Shown: piece by piece, positions 25,974-34,842 of the stretch
Layout: the number at the start of each line of letters is the position of its first letter
Numbering within the stretch: position 1 is the stretch's first letter
Source of the DNA: Acuticoccus sp. I52.16.1
GTDB taxonomy: Bacteria > Pseudomonadota > Alphaproteobacteria > Rhizobiales > Amorphaceae
Assembly: GCF_022865125.1 (NCBI RefSeq)
Contig: NZ_CP094831.1
Location: 1 to 50,674 of the forward strand
Reading direction: 5' to 3'
Length of the DNA: 50,674 nucleotides
Position numbers and translations under genes: made by a program
Notes under the pieces: generated by a model
Told to the model about the DNA's origin: nothing
Seen by the model: the letters and a program-made list of their open reading frames with translations, nothing else
The model's database searches: none

Positions 25974-27850
25974 GATAGGCCCGTCGAGCGGCCAGCGCCG
26001 CCCGCCCCGGCGGCCTCCGCCCTGCTCCCCCGAGCCGCTCCCGCCACGCCCCCGTCCGGCGCCGGCGAACCAGCGCCGAACGCCGCAGCAGGCCCCCTGC
26101 CCGCCCTCGCCGGCCCACCGCCCGCGACCTCCGCGACAGGGTCCGACGCCCCGCCGGCCGAGGCTCCCGCGCGAACGTCCGGCACGGCGCAGGCCCGTGG
26201 GTCGGCGGAGATCTGCGCCGGAGCGCCGCGCGGGCGGGCGCGTATCGGTGCGCCGTCACGGGTCGCCGCCGGCGCCTCCAGGGAAGCACCGCGTGGTCCG
26301 TTGGCGGATGTTCCGGCTGGGCTCCTGCGGGAGGCGCAGGCCGGCCGGCCGCCGGCAGCCGCCGCAGACGCGGCGCTCCAGACGTCGCCGGCGGGTGCCT
26401 CCGCCCAGATGCCGGCGGATGGTCCTGCCGGGACGGCCGGAGCGGTGCGGGCCGGTGCGGCGGCGGAGACCTCGGCCGAGGGTCCCATGGGGGCACCCGC
26501 GGGCATCGTCGTCGTCGCGAGGTGGAGCGCCGGGTCGCCAGGGGCGCCGGCCGGGAGAGCGCTCAGGACGAGGGCGCGAGCCGGAACGCGAGGCGGAACA
26601 CGAGGCGGAACACGAGGCGGGGCGTGCGCCGCTGGGGCGGACCGCGGCAGGGCCCGGGCGCAGGCTGCACGGGCCGCGGAACGCGCCGGAACGCGCGCCG
26701 GCCCGTTCGCGGCGAACAGCGTCGCCACCTCCTGCGCGACGGCGCTCCAGCCGTGATGCTCGGCGATGTGTGCCGCGTAGGCCCGGCCCAGCGCCGCGCA
26801 GCGCGCCGGGTCGGCGAGGAGGCCGGCCAGCGCCGCCCCGATCGCCCGCGCCCCGCGCGGCACCACCAGCGCCGGGTCGAGCGCCTCGACCAGGACGCGC
26901 GCGCCGACCCCCTCGGTGACCACCGTCGGCGTGCCGACGGCCAGCGCCTCGGCCACCACCATACCGAAGCTCTCGTTGATCGAGGGCACCAGGGCCGCGT
27001 CGGCGGCGGCCAGGAAGGCGAACTTGTCGCCATCCTCCAGCGGGCCGACGAAGCGGACCCGCTCCGCCGCCCCCGCCGCGGCGACCTTCGCCTCCAGCCC
27101 GGCCCGCAGCCCGCCTTCGTCGGGGCCGGCGAGGCGCAGGTGCAGGCGCGGATCGCCGAGCGCGGCGTCGACGGCGAGGTCGACGCCCTTCTTCCAGTCG
27201 AGCCGGGCGAGGAAGGCGACCCGCCGCCCCGCCGGCGCCCCGGCCCACAGCGCCTCGCCGCGCCCCCGGTCGAGCGTGGCCGGCGGCTCGACGCCGTTGG
27301 GGATCAGCGCCACCGCGCCCGTCCTCAGGCCGAGCGCGGCGAGCTCCGTCGCCTCGACCGGGCTGGTGACGTGGATCGCCGCCGCCCCCGCCAGCGCCCG
27401 CCGCTCGATCAACGCCAGCCACGCCCGCTTCACCAGCGCCGAGCGCGCCGCGATCAGCTCGCGCACCAGCATGCCGCGCGGGGCGAGCACATAGGGAGTG
27501 CCGGCCCGCCGTGCCGCGCCGGCGGCCGCCGGGCCGGGGTGCAGGAACACGCCGTTGATGTGCACCCCGTCGGCCCAGCGCGCCGCGGTGGCGAGCGCCT
27601 CGACCATCATCGGCGAGCGGTAGACCCGCCGCGGCGCCACCACGGGAAAGTAGCTCACCGCCACCCCGTCGCGCTCCACCGGCCGGCCGAGCGGCACGTC
27701 GAGCGTGCCCGCCCCGTCGACGTTGGTGGTGAAGACGCGCACCTCGTGGCCGAGCCGCACCAGCGCGCGGGCGAGCCCGTGGGTCGAGCGCACCGGCCCG
27801 CCATAGCGCGTCGCGGGGTAGTAGTTGGGGGTATAGAGAAGGAGGTTCAT
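25967..27850 (-). CDS. Family 4 glycosyltransferase with long disordered C-terminal tail
   Basis: The protein has 627 residues. ATG 27850 is preceded by GGAGGGGGCG, a strong ribosome-binding site. Residues 1-390 are a full GT4 enzyme: MNLLLYTPNYYPATRYGGPV, VLAPRGMLVRELIAARSALV, RVAFLARLDWKKGVDLAV, and ESFGMVVAEALAVGTPTVVT near 291-300. Residues 390-627 are Ala/Pro/Arg/Gly-rich, without domains, and include 12-bp repeats at about 26588-26625 giving PRVPPRVP. Normal family length is about 380, so the tail is an addition of 240 residues. Its stop overlaps the next start. It is first in a four-gene minus-strand operon; the promoter is probably in the AT-rich island at 28150-28215. Confidence 0.88.
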   Translation of the reverse strand: MNLLLYTPNYYPATRYGGPVRSTHGLARALVRLGHEVRVFTTNVDGAGTLDVPLGRPVERDGVAVSYFPVVAPRRVYRSPMMVEALATAARWADGVHINGVFLHPGPAAAGAARRAGTPYVLAPRGMLVRELIAARSALVKRAWLALIERRALAGAAAIHVTSPVEATELAALGLRTGAVALIPNGVEPPATLDRGRGEALWAGAPAGRRVAFLARLDWKKGVDLAVDAALGDPRLHLRLAGPDEGGLRAGLEAKVAAAGAAERVRFVGPLEDGDKFAFLAAADAALVPSINESFGMVVAEALAVGTPTVVTEGVGARVLVEALDPALVVPRGARAIGAALAGLLADPARCAALGRAYAAHIAEHHGWSAVAQEVATLFAANGPARVPARSAARAACARALPRSAPAAHAPPRVPPRVPPRVPARALVLSALPAGAPGDPALHLATTTMPAGAPMGPSAEVSAAAPARTAPAVPAGPSAGIWAEAPAGDVWSAASAAAAGGRPACASRRSPAGTSANGPRGASLEAPAATRDGAPIRARPRGAPAQISADPRACAVPDVRAGASAGGASDPVAEVAGGGPARAGRGPAAAFGAGSPAPDGGVAGAARGSRAEAAGAGGAGRSTGLSC

Positions 27851-28297
27851 CGCCCCCTCCGAACCCGGATCGGACGCGCACGCCCTCCCCGGCGCCGGGA
27901 CGCGTCGTCCCGGTCCTTCCAGCGAGCCGGCATCACACATTCTCCGCCTGACCGCGCGGGCGCGGCTCTGCGGCGTGGCGTCGACCGTCGGCGCGGGCGG
28001 GCCTCGGGAAGCCGGGCGAAGACCCCGGCGTCCGACCCCTCGGACCGCGCCGAAGACAGGCGCGACCCCGTGCGGCGACATTCCTTCGACGCCAGGCGCA
28101 GCGTTGATCATCCGCATCGACCGCCCACCCCGACGGCGTCGGCCTGGTGCGATGTGCGAACACCACCTTAAGTCGAAAACAGTATGAATTGCAATCTTGA
28201 ATTATACTTGGGCGAGATTACAACCCGGTGATTGCCGCCCTCGCGGCCGCCGCGAGGGCCCCGGCCGCGCCGGTGAGCGCACCGGGGGCCGTGCCGC
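27851..28297. other. Intergenic region with candidate promoter of the four-gene transferase operon
   Basis: This 447-bp gap separates two minus-strand operons. Most of it (27870-28140) is GC-rich with no credible gene. An AT-rich island at 28155-28215 has, on the minus strand, a perfect TATAAT (plus 28201-28206), plus TTGCAA and TACTGT nearby. No well-spaced -35 hexamer precedes the TATAAT. The island would drive the gene starting at 27850 with a leader of about 340 bases. Confidence 0.4.
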
Positions 28298-29491
28298 TCA
28301 GCGCCAGAAGAGGGCGCTGGCGCGGCGGCGCAGAGGTGCCGGCATCGCCCCCCGCAGGCGCTGCGCGGCCACGAGCATGTCGGCGGCCCGGCGCGGGCCC
28401 AGCGCGGCGACGAGGGTGCGGATCAGCGCCGGCAGCGGCTCGCGGTCGTCGCGCCGGCCGAACGCGGCGGCGAAGGCGAAGCACTCGTGCGGCGCCTCGC
28501 CCCGGTGCAGCGTGCCGACGCCCGCGTGCCAGCCCATGCGCGCCAGCACCCGCAGCGCCGCGTCGTCGATCGCCTCGGGGCACGCCCGTTCCAGCGCCGC
28601 CTGCAGCCAGCGCAGGTTCGCCGCGGTGCCGGCGAAATGGACGTGGCGGGCGGTGGAGATGCGCGGACCGGGGTGCGCGCGCCGGGCGTAGATCGGGTGC
28701 GGCGCGTAGACGAAGCGCCACCCCGCCAGCACCAGGCGCAGGTTGAGATTGTACTCCTGGCCCCGCCGCACCGCCGGGTCGAAGCCGCCGACCGCGGCGA
28801 GCGCGGCGGCCGGATAGAGCGGCGAGGTGGTCATCGGCCCGGCCTCCAGCATGAAGGCGAGCGGCACCGCGCCCGGCCGCAGCCCGGCATAGCGGGCGGG
28901 GCGCGGGGTGGGGGCGCCGCCCGCGTCCACCGGCACGTGGTCGCCGAAGACGATCCGGCGCGGGCCGAGCCGCGCCGCCGCCTGGCGCTGGGCGGCGAGG
29001 GCGCCGGGCAGGAGGGTGTCGTCGGCGTCGAGGAAGGCGACGAGGGGGGCGCGGGCGAGGGCCAGGCCGCGGTTGCGCGCCGCACAGGCCCCCCGGTGAG
29101 GGCCGGCCTCGAAGACGATGCGCGTCCCGAAGGCGGCGAGGCGGGCGGCCGAGCCGTCGCGCGAGCCGTCGTCGACGGCGATCACCTCGACCTCGCCGGG
29201 CGGCCCCTGGGCCAGCGCGCTCGCCACCGCCTCGGCGACGAAGGCGGCGCCGTCGAACACGGGGATGACGACCGAGACCGCGGGCCGCCGGCCCTCGCCG
29301 CGCCCGCTCGTCGGGCACTGGCGCGCCCCGTCCTCCCCGTGCCCGTCCTCCCCGTGCCCGTCCGCCCCGTGCCCGTCCGTCCCGTGCCCCCCGGCGGGCG
29401 GGGCGTCCTCGCCGCGCTCGCCCGGCGGCACCCCTTGCGCGCACACCGGGGTGGCCGCGTCGTCGGCGGCGGGGGGCGGCGGGGGCGTCAT
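28298..29491 (-). CDS. Family 2 glycosyltransferase with Gly-His-rich repeat N-terminus
   Basis: The protein has 397 residues; ATG 29491 overlaps the upstream stop as ATGA. Residues 1-66 are disordered, with a pentapeptide repeat DGHGE/DGHGA encoded by 15-bp units at about 29331-29394. The GT2 domain starts AVSVVIPVFDGAAFVAEAVA near 69, followed by VIAVDDGSRDGSAARL, the metal-binding VAFLDADDTLLPGAL near 155, and a receiver region FDPAVRRGQEYNLNLRLVLA. The last 110 residues are helical and basic. A His-rich acidic N-terminus could bind divalent metal, but that is speculation. It is the last gene of the ABC-exporter operon. Confidence 0.9.
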   Translation of the reverse strand: MTPPPPPAADDAATPVCAQGVPPGERGEDAPPAGGHGTDGHGADGHGEDGHGEDGARQCPTSGRGEGRRPAVSVVIPVFDGAAFVAEAVASALAQGPPGEVEVIAVDDGSRDGSAARLAAFGTRIVFEAGPHRGACAARNRGLALARAPLVAFLDADDTLLPGALAAQRQAAARLGPRRIVFGDHVPVDAGGAPTPRPARYAGLRPGAVPLAFMLEAGPMTTSPLYPAAALAAVGGFDPAVRRGQEYNLNLRLVLAGWRFVYAPHPIYARRAHPGPRISTARHVHFAGTAANLRWLQAALERACPEAIDDAALRVLARMGWHAGVGTLHRGEAPHECFAFAAAFGRRDDREPLPALIRTLVAALGPRRAADMLVAAQRLRGAMPAPLRRRASALFWR

Positions 29492-30702
29492 CGGGGCGCG
29501 CCCTCCTCCAGGAAGGCGAACACGGTGTCCCACATCGCCGCCGCGCGGGCCCGTTCGGCGGCCGCGTGGCGGGCGAGCGTGTCGCGCGCCGCGGGATCGG
29601 CCATTCGCGCGGTGAGTGCCCCCAGCGCCGCGTCCCAGGTGTCCGGCGCGGCGAGGTCGACGACGGCGTCGGCGAGGCCGTAGGCGGCCATCAGCTCGGC
29701 ATATTTGTGCGACCAGCCGGCCGCCAGCGCCGGAACGTGCGAGGAGAGCGCGCTGACGAGGCCGTGAAAGCGCGAGGACACCACCCCGCAAGCCGCCGCC
29801 ACGAGGCCCTTGGTGACCATCGCATCCGGGCTGTGCAGCACCGGGCAGGGGACGGACAGGCCGGAGTTGGCCGCCTCGGCGAGGGCGCGGTCGGCCGCCC
29901 CCTCGTGCACCAGGAAGACCGGGGAGAAGCCCGCCGCGCGCCCCGCCGCCACCGCCGCGCGCAGGAAGGCGAGGTAGCGCGCCCGGCCGTCGGCGGCGGC
30001 CTCGGCGGTGCCCCGCACCCCCGCGTCGAGCACCTTCTGGTTGGGGACGACGACGAGCCGTCCGTCGCCTCTTCCGCCACCGTCTTCGCCGGCGTCTCCG
30101 CCGCCAGATCCGCCGCCCCTCTCCGGCGCGGTGAGGAGGGTGGTGAAGTCGGGCGCCAGTCGCACCGTGGCGCCGGGCGCGACGCCCGCCTCCTCGAGGT
30201 AGGCCATCGACCGTCCGTCCCGCACGAAGGCGAGGCCGACGCGGTCCATCGCCTCGCGGATCGCCGCCGCCATGCCGGGGTTCCGGAACGGACCGTAGGC
30301 CTGTGGCAGCAGCACGGTGCGGCGCTCGGGAAAGGCCCGCAGCGGCCGCAGGAGGCGCGCGTTGAGCTTCTCGATCCCCCAGAAGTCGCCATAGGCGAAG
30401 CCCGACGCGTCGAAGCGCGCGGCCACCTCGCCCGGCGTGACCACGCCGAAACGGGCGAGCCGGCCGCGCCGGGCCGCGAGGCGGGCGCTGAGGACGTCGC
30501 GCCGGCGGCGGATCTCGGACGGCCAGGCGGTGCGCGCCCCGTGGGCGAGGCGCACGTCGAGCGGGACCGCCTCGGCGAGCGCCAGCCGCGCCTCCGGGCG
30601 CCGCGCCTTCAGCGCCGCCTTGGCCGCCTCCAGCATCAGGACCGCGCCCTGGTTCTCGTGGTGCACGCCGACGATCTCGAAGACGGGAGGGGCGGCGGCC
30701 AT
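29488..30702 (-). CDS. Polysaccharide pyruvyltransferase family protein
   Basis: The protein has 404 residues, near the usual family length. It opens FEIVGVHHENQGAVLMLEAA, the GxxNxGD-like start of the family, with a DFWGIEKLNARLL segment. The conserved late block SSRFHGLVSALSSHVPALAA followed by GWSHKYAELMAAYGL (about 305-345) is diagnostic of PS_pyruv_trans enzymes (CsaB, WcaK, ExoV). These use phosphoenolpyruvate to put a pyruvate ketal on a sugar, giving the polymer negative charge. A 20-residue Gly/Asp/Glu-rich insertion (RGGGSGGGDAGEDGGGRGDG) interrupts the fold. It lies 6 bp after the nitroreductase-like gene and overlaps the following GT2 gene, so the three are one transcription unit. 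Confidence 0.92.
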   Translation of the reverse strand: MAAAPPVFEIVGVHHENQGAVLMLEAAKAALKARRPEARLALAEAVPLDVRLAHGARTAWPSEIRRRRDVLSARLAARRGRLARFGVVTPGEVAARFDASGFAYGDFWGIEKLNARLLRPLRAFPERRTVLLPQAYGPFRNPGMAAAIREAMDRVGLAFVRDGRSMAYLEEAGVAPGATVRLAPDFTTLLTAPERGGGSGGGDAGEDGGGRGDGRLVVVPNQKVLDAGVRGTAEAAADGRARYLAFLRAAVAAGRAAGFSPVFLVHEGAADRALAEAANSGLSVPCPVLHSPDAMVTKGLVAAACGVVSSRFHGLVSALSSHVPALAAGWSHKYAELMAAYGLADAVVDLAAPDTWDAALGALTARMADPAARDTLARHAAAERARAAAMWDTVFAFLEEGAPR

Positions 30703-30708
30703 CGTCGA

Positions 30709-32058
30709 TCAGCCGTAGCGCAGGAGGTCGCCGGGGGCCTTCTTGGCCGAGAACGGCACCAGCCCGTCCGGGTCGGGGTGGCCGATGGCGATCAGCATCA
30801 CCGGCCGTTCGTCGGCCTCCAGGCCGATGAGCGCGGCGAGCGCGGCCTCGCGCGCCTCGATGTCGGGCCAGTTGACGAGACAGCTCGCCAGGCCGAGCGT
30901 CTCCAGCGCCAGCACGAGCGCCATCGCCGCCAGCGCACCGTCGATGTAGACGAGGTGGCGGTCGCGCGCGTCGAAGAAATGGCGCTGCTGGCCGACCAGG
31001 ACGGCGATCATCGGCACGTTGTGGGCGTAGCCGCGGGTGCCCATCGCGGTGTCGGCGACGGCGCGGACCATCGCCGCGTCGTCGAACACGCGGAACACGA
31101 AGGGCTGGCGGTTGCAGGCGCTGGGCGACTGCGCGGCCACGGCGAGCGCCCTTTCGAAGAGCGCGCGGGGCACGGGCTCGGGCCGGAACCAGCGCACCGA
31201 GCGACGGCGGCGGGCGAGCGCCAGGAGGTCGGCGTAGGCGACGGGGGGCGGCTCGGCGAGGTCGCGGGCGTAGGGGATGCGCGGGGCGGCGGCGTCGCGC
31301 GTGCGCCCGGCGGTCGAGTGGTCCGCCGCGGCGGGGGTGCCTTCGTGCGGTCCGGCTCCGCGCGGTGGCGGCGGCAGGGCGGCGAAGCGGACCTCCTGCT
31401 GCGCGAAGACGGGGTGCGGCGCGCACGCCGCAAAGGTGCGGGCGAGGACGTCGTGGGCCCAGATCAGCGTATCGTCGACACCGGCCGCCTCCCCGCCGGC
31501 CCTGCCGCCGCCCGTCGCCGCCCGGTGCGGCGGCGCGGCACGGGTCGCAGGGGCCGGCATGTGAGAGGCCGGCGCCCGAGAGGCAGGCGGGCCTTCGCTC
31601 CCCGCCTCGCCGCCCGCCCTCCCGGCGGCCGGGGGGACGGGCGCGGTCTCGTCCCCGCGCCGGCGGGCCTCGGCGGCGACGTGGGCGTGGCGCAGGGCGT
31701 AGGCGTCGACGGTCTCGGCGATGTAGTCGAGGGCGAAGACCGCGCGGCGGGGGCGCATGGCGAGGCCCTTCTCCAGCATGTGGATGCGCCGGCGCAGCAG
31801 CGCCTGGTTGCGCGCCTCGGTCCGCACCTCGTCCCGGTAGCGGCGGATGCCGGCGAGCACGGCCTGCTGCTCGCGGGTGAAGTCCTCGCACAGCAGCCGG
31901 TAGAGGAGCCGCCCGGCCGGCGAGCCCGGCCGCACGCGCGCCAGCAGCGCCCGGCGGGCCTCGTCCCACCCGGCCCGGACCGGGCGCACCGCCCGTCGCA
32001 GGATCGCCGGGGCCCCTCCCCCGCCGCGCGGCAGCCGTGGCATGACGAGCGGTCTCAT
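30709..32058 (-). CDS. Nitroreductase-family flavoprotein in the polysaccharide operon
   Basis: The protein has 449 residues; ATG 32058 overlaps the ABC ATPase stop as ATGA (ATG 32043 is possible). Residues 1-135 are helical, with RRRIHMLEKGLAMRPRRAVF, a feature of nitroreductase-like proteins found in polysaccharide clusters. A disordered Ala/Pro/Gly linker occupies about 150-200. The FMN-binding nitroreductase fold follows: RRRSVRWFRPEPVPRALFER, AVAAQSPSACNRQPFVFRVF, MIAVLVGQQRHFFDARDRHL, and LGLASCLVNWPDIEAREA. The SACNRQP segment contacts FMN in relatives. The substrate is unknown; a redox step on a sugar or lipid carrier, or pairing with the pyruvyltransferase next to it, is possible. 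Confidence 0.85.
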   Translation of the reverse strand: MRPLVMPRLPRGGGGAPAILRRAVRPVRAGWDEARRALLARVRPGSPAGRLLYRLLCEDFTREQQAVLAGIRRYRDEVRTEARNQALLRRRIHMLEKGLAMRPRRAVFALDYIAETVDAYALRHAHVAAEARRRGDETAPVPPAAGRAGGEAGSEGPPASRAPASHMPAPATRAAPPHRAATGGGRAGGEAAGVDDTLIWAHDVLARTFAACAPHPVFAQQEVRFAALPPPPRGAGPHEGTPAAADHSTAGRTRDAAAPRIPYARDLAEPPPVAYADLLALARRRRSVRWFRPEPVPRALFERALAVAAQSPSACNRQPFVFRVFDDAAMVRAVADTAMGTRGYAHNVPMIAVLVGQQRHFFDARDRHLVYIDGALAAMALVLALETLGLASCLVNWPDIEAREAALAALIGLEADERPVMLIAIGHPDPDGLVPFSAKKAPGDLLRYG

Positions 32059-33620
32059 CCGGCCGGCAGCCGTCGCCGCGCCGCGGGCCGTTCGGCGGGC
32101 CAACCCTCGCCGGCGGCCGCCGTCCGCGCGTTCGCCGCCGCATATGGCGGGTCCGCCGCGGCGCCTGACCGGCCGATGTCCGGCGCCCGGTCGCCCGCTC
32201 GCGGCCCCGCGCGCCCAGCCGCCGCGCACCCAGCCGCTGCGCCCTCCTCCGATCCGCGCGCCCCCAGTTCGCCCTCCCCGGGCGCGGGCCCCGCCGCTGC
32301 GCGCTCCTCCGATCCGCGCGCCGCCGGGGCCAGGGCGCGCACCGTCCAGTCGAGCGCCGGGCAGACCGCGCCCGGCCACACCGGCTGGATGCCGCTGGTC
32401 GCCTGGTCGTCGGCCGGCTCGATGAAGATCTCGCCGATGTCGGTCGGCGGGATGTGCACCGCCTGGCCCGGCACGCGGCCCGTGATCTGGAGGAAATAGG
32501 GAATGCGGTTCAACAGGTTGCCCGGCACCACGCACTCGCTCTCGTAGACCCCCGGCCCCTCGAGGTCGGCGCCGCGGCCGGGCAGGTCGCTGGAGGTGAA
32601 GGCCACCTCCCCGCTGGCCGTGACGAGGCGCAGATGCAGCCGGAAGCCGGCGATGGGCGCGCGGAGCTCGGTGCGGATCGCGATGCGGATCGGCTCGCTG
32701 GAGAAGAAGGTCGGCCCCTCGCCGGTGGCGCCGCGCACGCGCACCGCGCGCAGCTTCACCCGCGCGTCGCCGGGGGCGCCCTCGCCGGGGAAGGTCCACT
32801 CCCCGCCCGCCGCCGCGCCCGACCCGCCGCGCGCGGCGGCGAGGTAGTGCGCGCAGGCCACGTCGATCGCCGCATCCAGCACCAGACGGCCGCGCTCCAG
32901 CACCAGGCCGCGCCGGCACAGGTTGCGGATCGTCCCCATGTTGTGGCTGACGAAGAGGACCGTGCGCCCCTCGCCCGACACGTCCCGCATCTTGCCCAGG
33001 CACTTCTTCTGGAAGGCGGCGTCGCCGACGGCCAGCACCTCGTCGACGATCAGGATCTCCGGTTCCAGGTGCGCGGCGACGGCGAAGGCGAGACGCACCG
33101 CCATGCCGCTGGAGTAGCGCTTCACCGGCGTGTCGAGGAAGGGCTCGACGCCGGAGAAGTCGACGATGGCGTCGAACGCGGCGCGGATCTCGGCCCGCGT
33201 CATGCCCAGGACGGCGCCGTTGAGGTAGATGTTCTCGCGCCCGGTCAGCTCGTGGTGGAAGCCGGTGCCGACCTCCAGCAGACTGGCGACGCGCCCGGCG
33301 ATCTCCGCCTCCCCGGCCGTCGGCTCGGTGATGCGCGACAGGATCTTCAGGAGGGTCGACTTGCCCGCCCCGTTGCGGCCGATGATGCCGACCACCTCCC
33401 CCTCGCCGATCGTGAAGTCGACATCGCGCAGCGCCCAGAACTCCTCCACCGCGTCGCCGGCGACGAGGGGGCGCCCGGCCAGCAGGCGCCGCGTGGTGCG
33501 CCCCAGGGTCGCCGCGCCGCGGGCGAGCGCGTCGCGCAAGGTGGTGGCCCGCTCGGCCCGCCCGTGGCCGATCTCGTAGGCCTTGCCGAGGCCCCGTGCG
33601 GCGACGACCCCCTCCCCCAT
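32055..33620 (-). CDS. wzt: Polysaccharide ABC exporter ATP-binding protein (Wzt-like)
   Basis: The protein has 521 residues. Residues 1-250 are an ABC ATPase: Walker A GIIGRNGAGKSTLLKI near 77-84, signature VKRYSSGMAVRLAFAVA near 168, Walker B ILIVDEVLAVGDAAF near 190, and the switch His in FVSHNMGT. Residues 265-425 form a beta-sandwich with FTSSDLPGRG, YESECVVPGNLL and FLQITGRVP, matching the carbohydrate-recognition domain of Wzt proteins that senses the finished chain end. Residues 430-521 are disordered with a repeated ARGSEERAAAG / ARGSEEGAAAG motif. Its ATG lies 2 bp after the permease stop. It drives export of a completed, lipid-linked glycan across the inner membrane. Confidence 0.93.
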   Translation of the reverse strand: MGEGVVAARGLGKAYEIGHGRAERATTLRDALARGAATLGRTTRRLLAGRPLVAGDAVEEFWALRDVDFTIGEGEVVGIIGRNGAGKSTLLKILSRITEPTAGEAEIAGRVASLLEVGTGFHHELTGRENIYLNGAVLGMTRAEIRAAFDAIVDFSGVEPFLDTPVKRYSSGMAVRLAFAVAAHLEPEILIVDEVLAVGDAAFQKKCLGKMRDVSGEGRTVLFVSHNMGTIRNLCRRGLVLERGRLVLDAAIDVACAHYLAAARGGSGAAAGGEWTFPGEGAPGDARVKLRAVRVRGATGEGPTFFSSEPIRIAIRTELRAPIAGFRLHLRLVTASGEVAFTSSDLPGRGADLEGPGVYESECVVPGNLLNRIPYFLQITGRVPGQAVHIPPTDIGEIFIEPADDQATSGIQPVWPGAVCPALDWTVRALAPAARGSEERAAAGPAPGEGELGARGSEEGAAAGCAAAGRAGPRAGDRAPDIGRSGAAADPPYAAANARTAAAGEGWPAERPAARRRLPAG

Positions 33621-33622
33621 CC

Positions 33623-34507
33623 TCAGACGAGGTCCGCGAAGGTCGCCTCGGTGCGGCGGAAGACGGCGAAGCCCAGCCACAGGAAGGCGGCGCTCACCAG
33701 GACACCGAGGGCCAGGCCCGGCAGGTAGAGCGTGACGTCCGCCCCCAGGAGGCAGAAGCGGAACCCGTCGATCACCGAGACCATCGGGTTGAGGCTGTAG
33801 AGGAGCCGCCACTCGGGCGCGACGACCCCGCTGGAGAAGCCGACGGGCGAAACGTAGAGCCCGAACTGGACGATGAAGGGCACGACGAAGCGAAAGTCGC
33901 GGTAGCGCACGTTGAGCGCGGTCAGCAGCAGCGCCGGGCCGAAGCTGGCGGCGAGGGCGAGGAGGACGAAGGCCGGCAGCAGCACCACCCGCCCGTCCGG
34001 CACGACCGCGAAGAGCGCCATCAGCCCGAACATCAGGACGAGGGCGATCGCGAAGTCGACCAGGGCGACCATGGCGCTGGCCGCCGGGGCGATGACGCGC
34101 GGGAAGTAGACCTTGCGCACCATGCCGGCGTTGGCGACGAGGGTCTGCGCCGCCTCGGTGAGGATGCTGGCGAAGAGGAACCAGGGGAGCATGCCGGCGA
34201 AGACCATCACCGGATAGGCGACGCCGCCTTCGCTGGGCAGCCCCGCGACGCGGCCGAAGACCACGGTGAAGACGATCATCGTCAGCAGCGGACGCAGGAC
34301 CGCCCAGCCGACGCCGATCACGCTCTGCTTGTAGCGCACGGCGATGTCGCGCCAGGCGAGGATGAGGAAGAGCTCGCGGAAGGCCCACAGGTCGGCCCAG
34401 TAGTTGCGGCTGGCCCGCCCCTTGGCGAGGATCAGGCGGCGGACGGGTCGCCCGGCGTCCCGCCCGCCCGCCAAGGTCGATATCGCCGCCGCATCGGCCC
34501 GCCGCAT
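33623..34507 (-). CDS. wzm: Polysaccharide ABC exporter permease (Wzm-like, ABC-2 type)
   Basis: The protein has 294 residues with about six membrane segments. An N-terminal cytosolic stretch carries the coupling region typical of the family (RNYWADLWAFRELFLILAWR, then DIAVRYKQSVIGVGWAVLRP). Later segments include LLTMIVFTVVFGRVAGLPSE, PVMVFAGMLPWFLFASILTE, VYFPRVIAPAASAMVALVDF and VVPFIVQFGLYVSPVGFSSG. It pairs with the ATPase encoded immediately downstream. It is first in a five-gene minus-strand operon with the nitroreductase, pyruvyltransferase and GT2 genes. The promoter should lie in the AT-rich sequence at 34515-34580. Confidence 0.94.
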   Translation of the reverse strand: MRRADAAAISTLAGGRDAGRPVRRLILAKGRASRNYWADLWAFRELFLILAWRDIAVRYKQSVIGVGWAVLRPLLTMIVFTVVFGRVAGLPSEGGVAYPVMVFAGMLPWFLFASILTEAAQTLVANAGMVRKVYFPRVIAPAASAMVALVDFAIALVLMFGLMALFAVVPDGRVVLLPAFVLLALAASFGPALLLTALNVRYRDFRFVVPFIVQFGLYVSPVGFSSGVVAPEWRLLYSLNPMVSVIDGFRFCLLGADVTLYLPGLALGVLVSAAFLWLGFAVFRRTEATFADLV

Positions 34508-34842
34508 GGTCCACCCCAGGAGATTGTAGATCTCAACTATTGCCCGTTATGATTGAATTAGGCCGACAATCATAGCCGTCCGCCTGAAAAACGTGCCGGC
34601 CCTTCGCGCGAGGTTCGGGGCGCGGTCCCGAAAGCGCGGGTTTCGGCACCTGTCCCCGGCCGGATCGCACAGCCGGATCGCACAGCCGGACCCTGGAGCC
34701 GAGCCGCGCCCCGTTGACGCGCCCGCCCCGTTGACGCGCGGGGGCGTTGACGCGTTGGAACGGGAGACGGGCGCGCCATTGCCCCGCAAGGGGAATGGGC
34801 CCAAGAGCCCGACGTGAAACGTTGCCGCAAAGGGCACAGACG
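34508..34842. other. Divergent promoter region between wzm and the SHOCT-domain gene
   Basis: The 335-bp gap has an AT-rich segment at 34515-34580 (gagattgtagatctcaac, ctattgcccgttatgattg), a likely promoter zone for the ABC-exporter operon. It then has GC-rich direct repeats: agccggatcgcac twice near 34670-34690, and cgttgacgcg three times at about 34712-34752. The second set could be operator-like for the SHOCT gene. No gene is seen. Confidence 0.45.
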
